Made by a program: the position numbers and the translations under genes. A stretch of 38,025 nt of DNA from Phosphoribacter sp044220725. Lineage in GTDB: Bacteria; Actinomycetota; Actinomycetes; Actinomycetales; Dermatophilaceae. The stretch is from NCBI GenBank assembly GCA_044220725.1, contig JBGAQN010000016.1, positions 1 to 38,025 on the forward strand. The letters run 5' to 3'. This document shows, piece after piece, positions 15,368-23,635 of the stretch; the stretch's first letter is position 1; every line of letters begins with the position of its first letter. The notes beneath the pieces were generated by a model. That model was not told the DNA's origin. It did not search any database and saw only the letters and a list, made by a program, of their open reading frames with translations.

Positions 15368-15373
15368 ACCCTA
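15368..15373 (-). promoter_or_regulatory. Possible -10 hexamer TAGGGT for the YpfJ-type peptidase
   Basis: TAGGGT on the minus strand lies about 47 nt before the ATG, and a Shine-Dalgarno sequence lies between them. The rest of the 15322-15573 interval holds no gene that I can support. Confidence 0.35.
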
Positions 15374-15573
15374 ACTCCCGGGAGCGTCTCAGCCTGGCTT
15401 GTCGCCCTATCGGAACGTCACGACCTGAGCACGTCGCTCGCCGTGCTGCGCCGCTGCCCGATGGGCACGCGGTTTGCCGGTGCGCGATGCTCAGCGTGGT
15501 GCTCCCGGCTGGCAGAATAGGTAGGTCCGCCAGTCCCCGCCGCTCTCGGCGCCCCCATCCTTAGAGGTATGCC

Positions 15574-17172
15574 GTGATCGTCGCCACCGCGGTGCAGCTG
15601 CGCGTCGGCGCCCGGCTGCTGTTGGGGGAGACGAACCTGCGGATCTCCGAAGGAGATCGCATCGGCCTGGTCGGGCGCAACGGGGCCGGGAAGACGACGC
15701 TCACCAAGGTGCTGGCTGGGGAGGCGCTGGCCACCTCCGGTTCGGTGACCCGCACCGGAGCCGTCGGCTACCTCCCACAGGACCCACGCACCGGAGACCT
15801 CGAAGTCCTCGCCCGCGACCGCATCCTGTCCGCGCGTGGCCTGGACGTCACGTTGCGGGACCTGCGGGCGGCCGAAGCCGCGATGGCCTCGGGGGATGAC
15901 GGCATACAGGAACGCGCCATGCGCAAGTACGCGCGACTGGACGCGGAGTTCACCGCCCAAGGAGGGTATGCCGCGGAGTCCGAGGCCGCGTCGATCGCCT
16001 CCTCGCTGGGTCTGCCTGAGCGAGTCCTGGGGCAGCCATTACGGACGCTCTCCGGCGGGCAGCGCCGCCGGGTGGAGCTGTCCCGGATCCTGTTCTCGGG
16101 TGCGCAGACCCTGCTGCTCGACGAACCAACCAACCACCTGGACGCCGACTCGATCACCTGGCTGCGGGAATACCTCAAGGCCTACAAGGGTGGGCTGGTC
16201 ATCATCTCCCACGACGTGGCGATGCTCGACACCGTCGTCAATCGGGTCTTCCACCTCGATGCCAATCGGGCCGAGCTCGATGTCTACAACGTCGGGTGGA
16301 AGCCGTATCTCCTGCAGCGGGAGACCGACGAACGACGACGGCGCCGGGAGCGGCTCAACGCCGAGAAGAAGGCGTCGGCGCTCATGGCCCAGGCCGACAA
16401 GATGCGCGCCAAGGCGACCAAAGCGACGGCCGCGCAGAACATGGCCAGGCGGGCCGAGCGGCTGCTGGCCGGTGTCGAAGGGGAGCGGGCCCACGACCGG
16501 GTGGCCAAACTGCGCTTCCCGAGCCCGGCGCCGTGTGGCAGGACCCCCCTGACCGCTGAGGGTCTGTCCCGGTCCTATGGGTCGCTCGAGGTGTTCACCG
16601 ACGTCGACCTGGCCATCGACCGGGGGTCACGGGTCGTCGTCCTGGGGCTCAACGGTGCCGGCAAGACCACCTTGCTGCGGATCCTGGCTGGGGTCGACCC
16701 GCCGGACACGGGGGAGGTCGTGCCGGGACACGGCCTCAAGCTCGGCTATTACGCCCAGGAGCACGAGAACCTCGAGATCGAGCGCACCGTCCTGGAGAAC
16801 ATGAAGACCGCGGCACCCGATCTCGGGGAGACCGAGGTGCGCAAGGTGCTCGGGTCGTTCCTGTTCACCGGGGACGACGTCGACAAGCCGGCCCGGGTGC
16901 TGTCCGGTGGTGAGAAGACCCGGTTGTCCTTGGCCATGCTCGTCGTGTCGGCAGCGAATGTGCTGTTGCTCGACGAACCGACGAACAACCTCGACCCGGC
17001 CTCGCGTGAGGAGATCCTCGGCGCGCTGCGGACCTACCAGGGTGCGGTCGTCCTCGTCACCCACGATGAGGGTGCCGTCGACGCCCTCGAACCCGAGCGG
17101 GTGCTCCTGCTGCCCGATGGGGTCGAAGACCTCTGGGGCGCCGACTACAAGGACCTTGTCGCGCTGGCCTGA
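15574..17172 (+). CDS. ABC-F family ATPase
   Basis: ABC-F proteins are soluble, twin-ATPase translation factors that act in the ribosomal E site. The 532-residue product has two nucleotide-binding domains. The first has GRNGAGKTT, LSGGQRRRVELSR and LLLDEPTNHLD; the second has GLNGAGKTT (about residue 358), LSGGEKTRLSLA and LLLDEPTNNLD. Between them lies a charged helical linker (about residues 245-305, RRRRERLNAEKKAS) with the P-site tRNA-interaction-motif layout. There are no membrane segments. It resembles mycobacterial Rv1473, which also lies between the suf genes and fabG-inhA. Whether it protects from antibiotics or regulates translation cannot be told. GTG start, preceded by AGAGG at 6 nt. 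Confidence 0.93.
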   Translation: MIVATAVQLRVGARLLLGETNLRISEGDRIGLVGRNGAGKTTLTKVLAGEALATSGSVTRTGAVGYLPQDPRTGDLEVLARDRILSARGLDVTLRDLRAAEAAMASGDDGIQERAMRKYARLDAEFTAQGGYAAESEAASIASSLGLPERVLGQPLRTLSGGQRRRVELSRILFSGAQTLLLDEPTNHLDADSITWLREYLKAYKGGLVIISHDVAMLDTVVNRVFHLDANRAELDVYNVGWKPYLLQRETDERRRRRERLNAEKKASALMAQADKMRAKATKATAAQNMARRAERLLAGVEGERAHDRVAKLRFPSPAPCGRTPLTAEGLSRSYGSLEVFTDVDLAIDRGSRVVVLGLNGAGKTTLLRILAGVDPPDTGEVVPGHGLKLGYYAQEHENLEIERTVLENMKTAAPDLGETEVRKVLGSFLFTGDDVDKPARVLSGGEKTRLSLAMLVVSAANVLLLDEPTNNLDPASREEILGALRTYQGAVVLVTHDEGAVDALEPERVLLLPDGVEDLWGADYKDLVALA

Positions 17173-17196
17173 GCGTCAGGGGTCCAGTCTTGGCGC

Positions 17197-17260
17197 GACG
17201 GCATACGGGCAGGACGGCATACGGGCAGGACGGCATACGGAAGCGACGGCATACGGACGA
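17197..17260. repeat. Four 16-bp tandem repeats built on the CGGCATAC octamer
   Basis: Units start at 17197, 17213, 17229 and 17245. Units 1 and 2 are identical (GACGGCATACGGGCAG). Units 3 and 4 keep the core GACGGCATACGG and differ in the last four bases. They lie between the convergent ABC-F and trpB2 genes. An inverted octamer copy lies at 17322. The repeat is not a self-complementary hairpin. Each unit contains one copy of the octamer found 59 times in the window. Confidence 0.9.
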
Positions 17261-17353
17261 CCATTGCTCGGGGACCACCCGCGACGCTGAGCACGCGGCG
17301 GGCGCGGGCCGCGAAGCAACGGTATGCCGTGTGCTCGGGCCGAGCCGAGTGTC

Positions 17354-18736
17354 TCAGCCCGGGATCGAGGGGAGCCGGGTGAGCGCCTCGGCAACCGCGT
17401 CGCGGATCTCGGCCTCCTCGTAGGAGTGGTCGGTCATCTCCCCGGCGAGATAGGCCCCATAGGCCGGCAGGTCCAGGTGACCGTGCCCGCACAAGGCCGT
17501 GAGAATGACCTTCTCCTCGCCGGTCTCCTTGCACCGCAAGGCCTCGGCAACGGTCTCGGCGAGAGCGTGGGTCGGCTCCGGAGCCGGGACGATGCCCTCG
17601 GTCCTCGCGAAGAGAACACCGGCGGAGAAGCACTCGAGCTGCTTCTTGGCCACTGCCTCGATGAGCCCCGACTCGTAGATGTGCGAGATGAGCGGGCTCA
17701 TCCCGTGGTAGCGCAACCCGCCGGCGTGGATCGGGTCCGGGATGAAGTCGTGCCCAAGGGTGTGCATCTTCATCAGCGGCGTCATCCCGGCCGTGTCGCC
17801 GAAGTCGTAGGCGTAGGTGCCCTGGGTGAGCGACGGGCACGAGGCCGGCTCGACGGCGCGGATGACCGGCGACATGTTCCCGGCGAGCTTCTCGCGCAGG
17901 AACGGGAAGGACAGACCGGCGAAGTTCGAGCCGCCGCCGGTGCAGCCGACGATGAGGTCGGGAGTCTCGTCGATCTTGGCGAGCTGACGCAGGGCCTCCT
18001 CACCGATGATCGTCTGGTGCAGCAGGACGTGGTTGAGCACCGAACCGAGCGCGTAGTTCGTCGTCTCGGACTGCGCGGCGACCTCGACGGCCTCGGAGAT
18101 GGCGATGCCGAGGGAGCCCGGCGAGTCGGGGTGGGCGGCCAGGATGGCCCGGCCAGCAGCGGTGAGCTCGGACGGTGACGGGTGGACGACCCCACCGAAG
18201 GTCTCCATCATCAGGCGCCGATAGGGCTTGGAGTCATAGCTCGCCCGGACCTGCCAGACCTCGCACTCCAGCCCGAACTGGGCACATGCGAACGCCAGCG
18301 ACGTGCCCCACTGGCCGGCGCCGGTCTCGGTGGTGAGCTTCTTGATCCCGGCCTTGGCGTTGTAGAACGCCTGGGGCACCGAGGTGTTCGGCTTGTGCGA
18401 TCCCGCGGGGGAGACGCCTTCGTACTTGTAGTAGATCCGGGCCGGGGTGCCCAGCGCCGCCTCCAGCCGGTGTGCCCGGTAGAGGGGCGAGGGCCGCCAC
18501 AGCCGGTAGACGTCGAGGACCTCGGGTGGGATGTCGACGTATTGCGCTGTGGTCACTTCCTGCTCGATGAGGTCCATCGGGAAAAGCGCGAGCAGGTCGG
18601 GCGGCCCGACGGGTTGCCCGGTCGCCGGGTGCAGATACGGCGGAGGCGGCGTGGGGAGGTCGTGGAGGATGTTGTACCAGCGGGTCGGCATCTCCTTCTC
18701 ATCGAGGATGACCTTGTGCCGCTTGACCGTGCTCAC
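17354..18736 (-). CDS. TrpB2-type tryptophan synthase beta chain
   Basis: A 460-residue PLP enzyme of the TrpB2 branch, which joins serine and indole to give tryptophan. The PLP lysine is in GSHKPNT, the phosphate loop is CTGGGSNFAG, and the activating-site region includes TETGAGQWGTSLAFA. The N-terminal extension with RWYNILHDLPTPPPPYLHP is typical of TrpB2 and absent from classical TrpB. No trpA, trpC or other trp gene is near, so it probably works alone, salvaging indole. The GTG start has a good ribosome-binding site (AAGGAG), unlike many neighbours. Confidence 0.9.
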   Translation of the reverse strand: MSTVKRHKVILDEKEMPTRWYNILHDLPTPPPPYLHPATGQPVGPPDLLALFPMDLIEQEVTTAQYVDIPPEVLDVYRLWRPSPLYRAHRLEAALGTPARIYYKYEGVSPAGSHKPNTSVPQAFYNAKAGIKKLTTETGAGQWGTSLAFACAQFGLECEVWQVRASYDSKPYRRLMMETFGGVVHPSPSELTAAGRAILAAHPDSPGSLGIAISEAVEVAAQSETTNYALGSVLNHVLLHQTIIGEEALRQLAKIDETPDLIVGCTGGGSNFAGLSFPFLREKLAGNMSPVIRAVEPASCPSLTQGTYAYDFGDTAGMTPLMKMHTLGHDFIPDPIHAGGLRYHGMSPLISHIYESGLIEAVAKKQLECFSAGVLFARTEGIVPAPEPTHALAETVAEALRCKETGEEKVILTALCGHGHLDLPAYGAYLAGEMTDHSYEEAEIRDAVAEALTRLPSIPG

Positions 18737-18836
18737 TGGTGTCTCCTTCGCGTCGGGCCCTGCGCATCATCCTTGCGCGTGCAGGTGGTGGCTCCAAACT
18801 CGGGTCCGGCTCGTGGGCAGGGAGTGGGCGGCGCGG

Positions 18837-18842
18837 CATACT
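18837..18842 (+). promoter_or_regulatory. -10 hexamer CATACT for a leaderless lipoprotein gene
   Basis: CATACT is 6 nt before the ATG at 18849 and is part of a dispersed octamer copy (CGGCATAC, 18834-18841). It is the same -10 hexamer and spacing as at sufR. Confidence 0.5.
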
Positions 18843-18848
18843 GTGCCG

Positions 18849-20018
18849 ATGCTGGCCCCCACGAGGAGGTATGCCGCGGGCAATGGCTGGTCGACGCGCC
18901 GCCTCCGACAATGGTGGGTGGCCCTAGCGGCCGGCGTGGTCCTCGTGACGACGGGTTGTTCGGAACCTCCGGGTTCCGGATGGACTGCGGTGGGGCCGCC
19001 GTCAGCTCAGACCGGAGCCGTCATCACCCTCACGGCTATCGGCGATCGCTTGGTCGCGGGGATGGTCGGAGGAGACGGCCGGCCTTCGGTGGACGTGCTG
19101 CGGGACGGTCGGTGGTCGTCGCTGCCGGTGAGCCCGGTCAGCCCCTATGGCCGTGAGGCACGGTGGTCGTCGATTGCGGCGGGGTCAGACGGCCGCCTCG
19201 TCGCTGTCGGCGGAGCCCGCGGCGGCGCGCACTCGAATGTCCGCTGGAGTGTGTGGCGGGGCAGCGTCACGACCGGCCTGATCGAGGAGGAACAACTCTT
19301 CAGCACCTTTGGCGGCTGGGGTGCTGGCGAGTTGGTCGGCCCCGTCGTCACCCGGCAAGGTCCCCTGCTGATCGGCTCCTGGGAGAGCGCGCGAGCTGGG
19401 CTGGACGTCGCCGTCTGGCTGCCCGACGGTGCCACCTGGCTGCGCCAGTCGTCAGCGGGAACGGCGCTGGAAAGCCAGCCCGACGCCATGCTGGGAGCAC
19501 GGTCGGTCACGCCCTGGCAGTCGGGAGCTCTCATCAGCGGCTCGGTGCTTCGGCTGGGCAACGGCGGGATTCGCAAAGTCCCTAGCGTCTGGCGTGCCCA
19601 GAGCCCCCGTTCCGGCTGGACCCGGGAGGAACTGCCCGACTCTGGAGCCTCGGGGGAGGCGACAGCGGCGACCTGCGAGGGCGAAGGCTGCACCGTGGTC
19701 GGTTCGGTCGACGGACACCTGGCCATCTGGCGGTTGGATGCCGCCGGATCCCGGAGATTGGGCGGCATACCGTCCGTCGCAGTGCGCGAGAGCGACGAGA
19801 TCCCCGCGCCTGTTTTCGTTAACGGGACCGCCGTGGTCCTGGTGACCGACCACGACCAGGCCGGCAACTCCACACTGATCTGGGCAGGTCCGAGCGGGTG
19901 GTCCCGAGGGCCCGGTCCCGCAGGCGCGGTCGTCTCGTTCGCCGCGCTCGGCGCCACTCTCTATGCCGTGTGCCGGCACGGCGACACCCCCTGGCAGGTC
20001 TGGTCTCGCCCGTTCTGA
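18849..20018 (+). CDS. Secreted lipoprotein, possible beta-propeller, unknown function
   Basis: The 389-residue product begins with a basic N-terminus and the hydrophobic segment WWVALAAGVVLVTTG ending in a lipobox cysteine (VTTGC), so it is probably lipid-anchored outside the membrane. The mature part has repeated strands each carrying Trp or Gly-rich turns (for example DGRWSSLPV, PDGATWLRQ, HLAIWRLD, GPSGWSRG), suggesting a beta-propeller-like fold. A CEGEGC pair could be a disulfide. I do not recognise a catalytic motif. The ATG at 18849 was chosen over the in-frame GTG at 18843 because of the CATACT hexamer 6 nt upstream. Function unknown. Confidence 0.75.
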   Translation: MLAPTRRYAAGNGWSTRRLRQWWVALAAGVVLVTTGCSEPPGSGWTAVGPPSAQTGAVITLTAIGDRLVAGMVGGDGRPSVDVLRDGRWSSLPVSPVSPYGREARWSSIAAGSDGRLVAVGGARGGAHSNVRWSVWRGSVTTGLIEEEQLFSTFGGWGAGELVGPVVTRQGPLLIGSWESARAGLDVAVWLPDGATWLRQSSAGTALESQPDAMLGARSVTPWQSGALISGSVLRLGNGGIRKVPSVWRAQSPRSGWTREELPDSGASGEATAATCEGEGCTVVGSVDGHLAIWRLDAAGSRRLGGIPSVAVRESDEIPAPVFVNGTAVVLVTDHDQAGNSTLIWAGPSGWSRGPGPAGAVVSFAALGATLYAVCRHGDTPWQVWSRPF

Positions 20019-20048
20019 CCCGCCCGCTCAGGACACCGATTGAGGGCA

Positions 20049-20054
20049 TAGCCT
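20049..20054 (+). promoter_or_regulatory. -10 hexamer TAGCCT for leaderless echA
   Basis: TAGCCT, then 6 nt, then the GTG at 20061. No -35 is obvious. Confidence 0.5.
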
Positions 20055-20060
20055 GCAGAG

Positions 20061-20855
20061 GTGACCGACACGCTCCAGCCGCATCCAGCCATTCGCGTCG
20101 ATGAGGAGGGCCCCGTCGTCCGGGTCACCCTCTGCAACCCGGACCAGCTCAACGCCCAGGTGCCCTCGATGTGGTTGGCGCTGGCCGAGATCGCCCACTC
20201 GCTGGCCGAGGACGTCCGAGTCGTCATCTTCGCCGCGGAAGGGCGCAGCTTCTCGGCCGGCCTCAACCGCGGGATGCTGCGACCAGGAGGTATGCCGGGT
20301 GAGCCCGATCTGCTCGCGGCGGCGGCCCGCAGCCCTGAAGCCATGACCGCGTTGATCGGGCCCTTCCAGGATGGCTTCGCGGTCTGGCGCCGGGTGACGC
20401 CGGTGGTCGTGGCAGCCGTGCAAGGACATGCCATCGGAGCCGGATTCCAGCTCGCCCTGGCCGCCGACCTGCGGATCGTCGCCGACGACGTCCAGTTCGC
20501 GATGCGAGAGGTGAGCCTCGGGATGATCCCCGACCTGGCTGGCACGCAGCCGCTCGTTGACGCGGTCGGCTACTCCCGAGCGCTAGAGCTGTGTGCCACG
20601 GGTCGGTTCGTCGGAGCGGATGAGGCTGTCCGGACCGGCCTGGCCACCGTCGCGGTCCCTGCCGCTGAACTCGCCGCCGCCACCGACGACCTGGTCCAGG
20701 CGCTGCTCGCGGCGCCGACCCCGGCGTTGCGGGCGCTCAAGCCGCTTCTGCACCAGGCGCTGACCGCCACTGCGGACGAGCAGATCCGCCACGAGCGAGT
20801 CGCGCAGGGCTACCTCCTGCACGGCCTGGCCCGAGCCGCCGGGCTGTCCGGATGA
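20061..20855 (+). CDS. Enoyl-CoA hydratase/isomerase family protein
   Basis: The 264-residue crotonase-fold protein shows the CoA-binding/oxyanion segment RSFSAGLNRGML and VQGHAIGAGFQLALAADLRI, and a later REVSLGMIPDLAGTQ. In typical hydratases a Glu is in this last segment; here REVSLG retains a Glu before the LG turn, so hydratase activity is possible, but isomerase or other crotonase reactions are equally possible. From memory, echA12 occupies the matching place in mycobacteria. The stop overlaps the ABC exporter start by 4 nt (ATGA). Confidence 0.85.
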   Translation: MTDTLQPHPAIRVDEEGPVVRVTLCNPDQLNAQVPSMWLALAEIAHSLAEDVRVVIFAAEGRSFSAGLNRGMLRPGGMPGEPDLLAAAARSPEAMTALIGPFQDGFAVWRRVTPVVVAAVQGHAIGAGFQLALAADLRIVADDVQFAMREVSLGMIPDLAGTQPLVDAVGYSRALELCATGRFVGADEAVRTGLATVAVPAAELAAATDDLVQALLAAPTPALRALKPLLHQALTATADEQIRHERVAQGYLLHGLARAAGLSG

Positions 20856-22750
20856 GCTTCGGTCATGCAGGCCCCGGCCATCTGGGGATGATGCGCGGGA
20901 TGACCAAGGACCAGTCGGTCCTGCGAGCCCAGCTCGACCAGGGCACGACCCGCCGGGTCCTTGGCTATGCCCGGCCCTTCGTCCGCTCGATCATCGCCTT
21001 CCTCACCCTTGTCGTTCTCGACGCGGGAATCGTGGTCGCCGTTCCCCTCTTGCTGCGTGACCTGGTCGATCAGGGCGTCATCCCCAAGGCAGCCGACGTT
21101 GTCGTGCGCCTGGCGCTGTTGGTCGCCGCGCTGGCCGTGGCCGACGCTGTCTTGGGGATCGCGCAGCGGTGGTTCTCCTCCCGCATCGGCGAGGGGCTGA
21201 TCCTGCAGTTGCGCACCGAGGTCTTCGCCCACGTGCTGCGCCAACCCATCGCCTTCTTCACCCGCGCCCAGACCGGTTCCCTGGTCAGCCGGCTCAACTC
21301 CGACGTCATCGGTGCCCAACAGGCCTTCACGTCGGTCCTGTCGTCGGTCGTCTCCAACGCCGTGTCGCTCCTGCTCATCGTCGCGGCGATGGCCACGCTC
21401 TCCTGGCAGCTCACGCTGGGGGCGCTCGCGCTCGTGCCGTTCTTCCTCGTCCCAGCCAAGATCATGGGCCGGCGCCTGTCCGAGCTGACCCGCACGATGA
21501 TGACCGCCAATGCCGAGCTCGGCACCAGGATGACCGAGCGGTTCAACGTCGCGGGAGCCCTGCTCGTCAAGCTTTTCGGCACTCCCGAGCGGGAGGAGCG
21601 AGAGTATGCCGCCCGGGCCCGCCTCGTGCGCGACACCGGCGTCAAGATCGCCATGAACCGCACCACCTTCATGGTGGCGATGTCCCTGGTGGCCGCCTTG
21701 GCCACGGCAATGGTCTACGGCGTCGGTGGTCTCATGGCGGTGTCCGGGGCGCTGACGGTCGGCACGTTGCTCGCCTTGGCTGCCCTGCTGGCCAGGCTCT
21801 ACGGTCCGCTCACCGCGCTTTCCAATGTCCGGGTCGACGTGATGACCGCGCTCGTCTCCTTCGACCGGGTCTTCGAGGTGCTCGACCTGCAACCGCTCGT
21901 GGCGCAGGCCCGGCACCCGGTGCGGCTGCCTGACGGCCCGGTCGAGGTCCAGTTCGAGAGCGTCGGCTTCTCCTACCCCTCGGCCGACGAGGTTTCGCTG
22001 CGGTCGTTGGAGTCCACCGCGTCGGGGGCTCGGGCGGGTGGGGGGCAGGTGCTCGAGAAGGTGAGCTTCACGGCATACCCGGGGCAGCTGGTCGCCCTCG
22101 TCGGCCCGAGCGGCGGCGGCAAGACGACCATCACCTCCCTGGTCGCACGGCTCTACGACCCCACGGACGGCGTCGTGCGGATCGGCGGGGTCAACCTACG
22201 TGACGCGTCCTTCGCATCGCTGCACGAGACCGTCGGCATGGTGACCCAGGAGGCGCACCTCTTCCACGACACGATCCGCGAGAACCTCCGGTATGCCGCC
22301 CCCGACGCCACTGAGGAGCAGATGCTCGAGGCGCTGGAGGCCGCCCAGGTGCTCGCCCTGGTCGAGTCGCTGCCCTCGGGCCTTGACACGGTTGTCGGTG
22401 ACCGGGGCCATCGGCTGTCGGGCGGGGAGAAGCAGCGCCTGGCCATCGCTCGCCTCTTGCTCAAGGCGCCTCAGGTGGTCGTCCTCGACGAGGCAACGGC
22501 CCACTTGGACAGCGAGTCCGAGGTGGCCGTCCAACGAGCCCTGGACTCGGCTCTGGCTGGACGGACCGCCCTGGTCATTGCCCACCGGCTCTCGACGGTC
22601 CGCGGCGCCGACCAGATCCTCGTCGTCGAAGACGGCCGGATCGTCGAGAGCGGCAAGCACGCGGAGTTACTCGGTCGCGGGGGTCTGTATGCCGATCTCT
22701 ACCGCACGCAGTACTTCGAGGACGGCACAACCGTCCCGGGACCCTGGTGA
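20852..22750 (+). CDS. ABC transporter with fused membrane and ATPase domains
   Basis: The 632-residue half-transporter has about six membrane segments (residues about 45-330, type-1 exporter fold) and a C-terminal nucleotide-binding domain (about 355-620). The latter shows Walker A GPSGGGKTT, Q-loop VTQEAHLFHD, signature LSGGEKQRLA, Walker B VVVLDEATAHLD and H-loop AHRLS. It should act as a homodimer, since only one gene is present. The substrate is unknown. The Q-loop and layout resemble lipid/multidrug exporters. The ATG overlaps the hydratase stop by 4 nt; in-frame Met codons at residues 13, 14 and 17 are alternative starts. Confidence 0.92.
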   Translation: MSFGHAGPGHLGMMRGMTKDQSVLRAQLDQGTTRRVLGYARPFVRSIIAFLTLVVLDAGIVVAVPLLLRDLVDQGVIPKAADVVVRLALLVAALAVADAVLGIAQRWFSSRIGEGLILQLRTEVFAHVLRQPIAFFTRAQTGSLVSRLNSDVIGAQQAFTSVLSSVVSNAVSLLLIVAAMATLSWQLTLGALALVPFFLVPAKIMGRRLSELTRTMMTANAELGTRMTERFNVAGALLVKLFGTPEREEREYAARARLVRDTGVKIAMNRTTFMVAMSLVAALATAMVYGVGGLMAVSGALTVGTLLALAALLARLYGPLTALSNVRVDVMTALVSFDRVFEVLDLQPLVAQARHPVRLPDGPVEVQFESVGFSYPSADEVSLRSLESTASGARAGGGQVLEKVSFTAYPGQLVALVGPSGGGKTTITSLVARLYDPTDGVVRIGGVNLRDASFASLHETVGMVTQEAHLFHDTIRENLRYAAPDATEEQMLEALEAAQVLALVESLPSGLDTVVGDRGHRLSGGEKQRLAIARLLLKAPQVVVLDEATAHLDSESEVAVQRALDSALAGRTALVIAHRLSTVRGADQILVVEDGRIVESGKHAELLGRGGLYADLYRTQYFEDGTTVPGPW

Positions 22751-22763
22751 CCGGTGGCGTTCG

Positions 22764-23603
22764 TCAGCCGTCTTCCTCGTCCCAGATCCGGACCTTCTTC
22801 GGCTTGGCCGTCGGGGCGGGTGTGGCGAGCTCGCCGGAATGCTCAGGCTGGCCGGCCTCCCCACGCGGGCCGGGCTCGCCGGGCGGATGCCGGTAGAGAT
22901 AGACGACGAACGCCGCGCCCAGCACTGCGGTCAACCACCACTGCAAGGCGTAGGCAAAGTGTGGCCCTCGGTCTGGGGTGGGTTGCTCCAGGGGGGCGGG
23001 TCGCGCCGGTGCCGCCTGTCCCGCGCCGAGCGACTCGCTGCCAAGGACGAGGTATGCCGAGTAGATCCGACCGTTGACCTGGGCCTGCGCCTGCTCCAGG
23101 TTGATTGTGGCGAGTTGGCCGGCTGGCAAGTCCTTGTCGCGGGGTTCCTCACTGGGTTTGAGCCACCCGGTCAGGGTGACCGCCCCGGCAGGCGCCGGAG
23201 GGACGCTGGGAAGGTCAGCGGCCTGATCGCCATTGGGAACCCACCCGCGGTCGACCAGCAGCACCCCGCCACCGTCGACCTGGAAGGGCACGAGCACCTC
23301 CATGCCTTGCGCCGCGTTCAGCGCGCGTCCGCGGACGAGGAGCTGGCCGGAGGCGGCATACCGGCCGCTGACGGTGACCGGTGTCCAGATCCGCTCCTCC
23401 GGGAGGGCCGAGGATGCGGAGGGCAGGATGCCAGCCAGCGGGACGGGTGCGGAGAAGTAGTTCTGTTCGACGGCGGTGGCGCGAGCGTCCTTGTCCTCGA
23501 ACCGCGACAGCTGCCATCGGCCCAGGAGGAAACATGCCGCGCCGAAAACGATGGCGAACGCGACGGCATACATGATCCGTCGGGTGAAGATCGCGCGCCA
23601 CAC
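22764..23603 (-). CDS. SURF1 family cytochrome oxidase assembly protein
   Basis: SURF1 helps insert heme into cytochrome oxidase. The 279-residue product has the two-transmembrane layout: segment 1 (about residues 11-30, with the conserved LGRWQLSRFEDKDA right after it) and segment 2 (about 220-240, WWLTAVLGAAFVVYLYRH). In between is an extracytosolic domain with VTVSGRYA, LVDRGWVPNG and LTGWL, which are family motifs. The GTG at 23603 is preceded by TACGGT at 6 nt. It diverges from moaA, and it fits with ctaA at the window start in oxidase maturation. Confidence 0.92.
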   Translation of the reverse strand: MWRAIFTRRIMYAVAFAIVFGAACFLLGRWQLSRFEDKDARATAVEQNYFSAPVPLAGILPSASSALPEERIWTPVTVSGRYAASGQLLVRGRALNAAQGMEVLVPFQVDGGGVLLVDRGWVPNGDQAADLPSVPPAPAGAVTLTGWLKPSEEPRDKDLPAGQLATINLEQAQAQVNGRIYSAYLVLGSESLGAGQAAPARPAPLEQPTPDRGPHFAYALQWWLTAVLGAAFVVYLYRHPPGEPGPRGEAGQPEHSGELATPAPTAKPKKVRIWDEEDG

Positions 23604-23609
23604 CCGATC

Positions 23610-23615
23610 ACCGTA
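23610..23615 (-). promoter_or_regulatory. -10 hexamer TACGGT for leaderless SURF1 gene
   Basis: TACGGT lies 6 nt upstream of the GTG at 23603. Its predicted -35 would fall at the start of the divergent moaA gene. Confidence 0.55.
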
Positions 23616-23622
23616 ACCGACG

Positions 23623-23628
23623 TAGGGT
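23623..23628 (+). promoter_or_regulatory. -10 hexamer TAGGGT for leaderless moaA
   Basis: TAGGGT lies 7 nt upstream of the GTG at 23636. Its predicted -35 would fall at the start of the SURF1 gene, so the two promoters overlap. Confidence 0.5.
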
Positions 23629-23635
23629 GTCGGCT

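Noticed and set aside
17197..17260. CRISPR-like array
   Set aside because: Only four units of 16 bp with no unique spacers and no cas genes; it is a simple tandem repeat.
18737..18836. T-box or tryptophan attenuator upstream of trpB2
   Set aside because: The gap to the divergent lipoprotein gene is about 110 nt. I see no T-box sequence, no leader peptide with Trp codons and no clear paired hairpins.
23604..23635. Molybdenum-cofactor riboswitch before moaA
   Set aside because: Only about 32 nt separate the two divergent starts, too short for such a structure, and the transcript appears leaderless.
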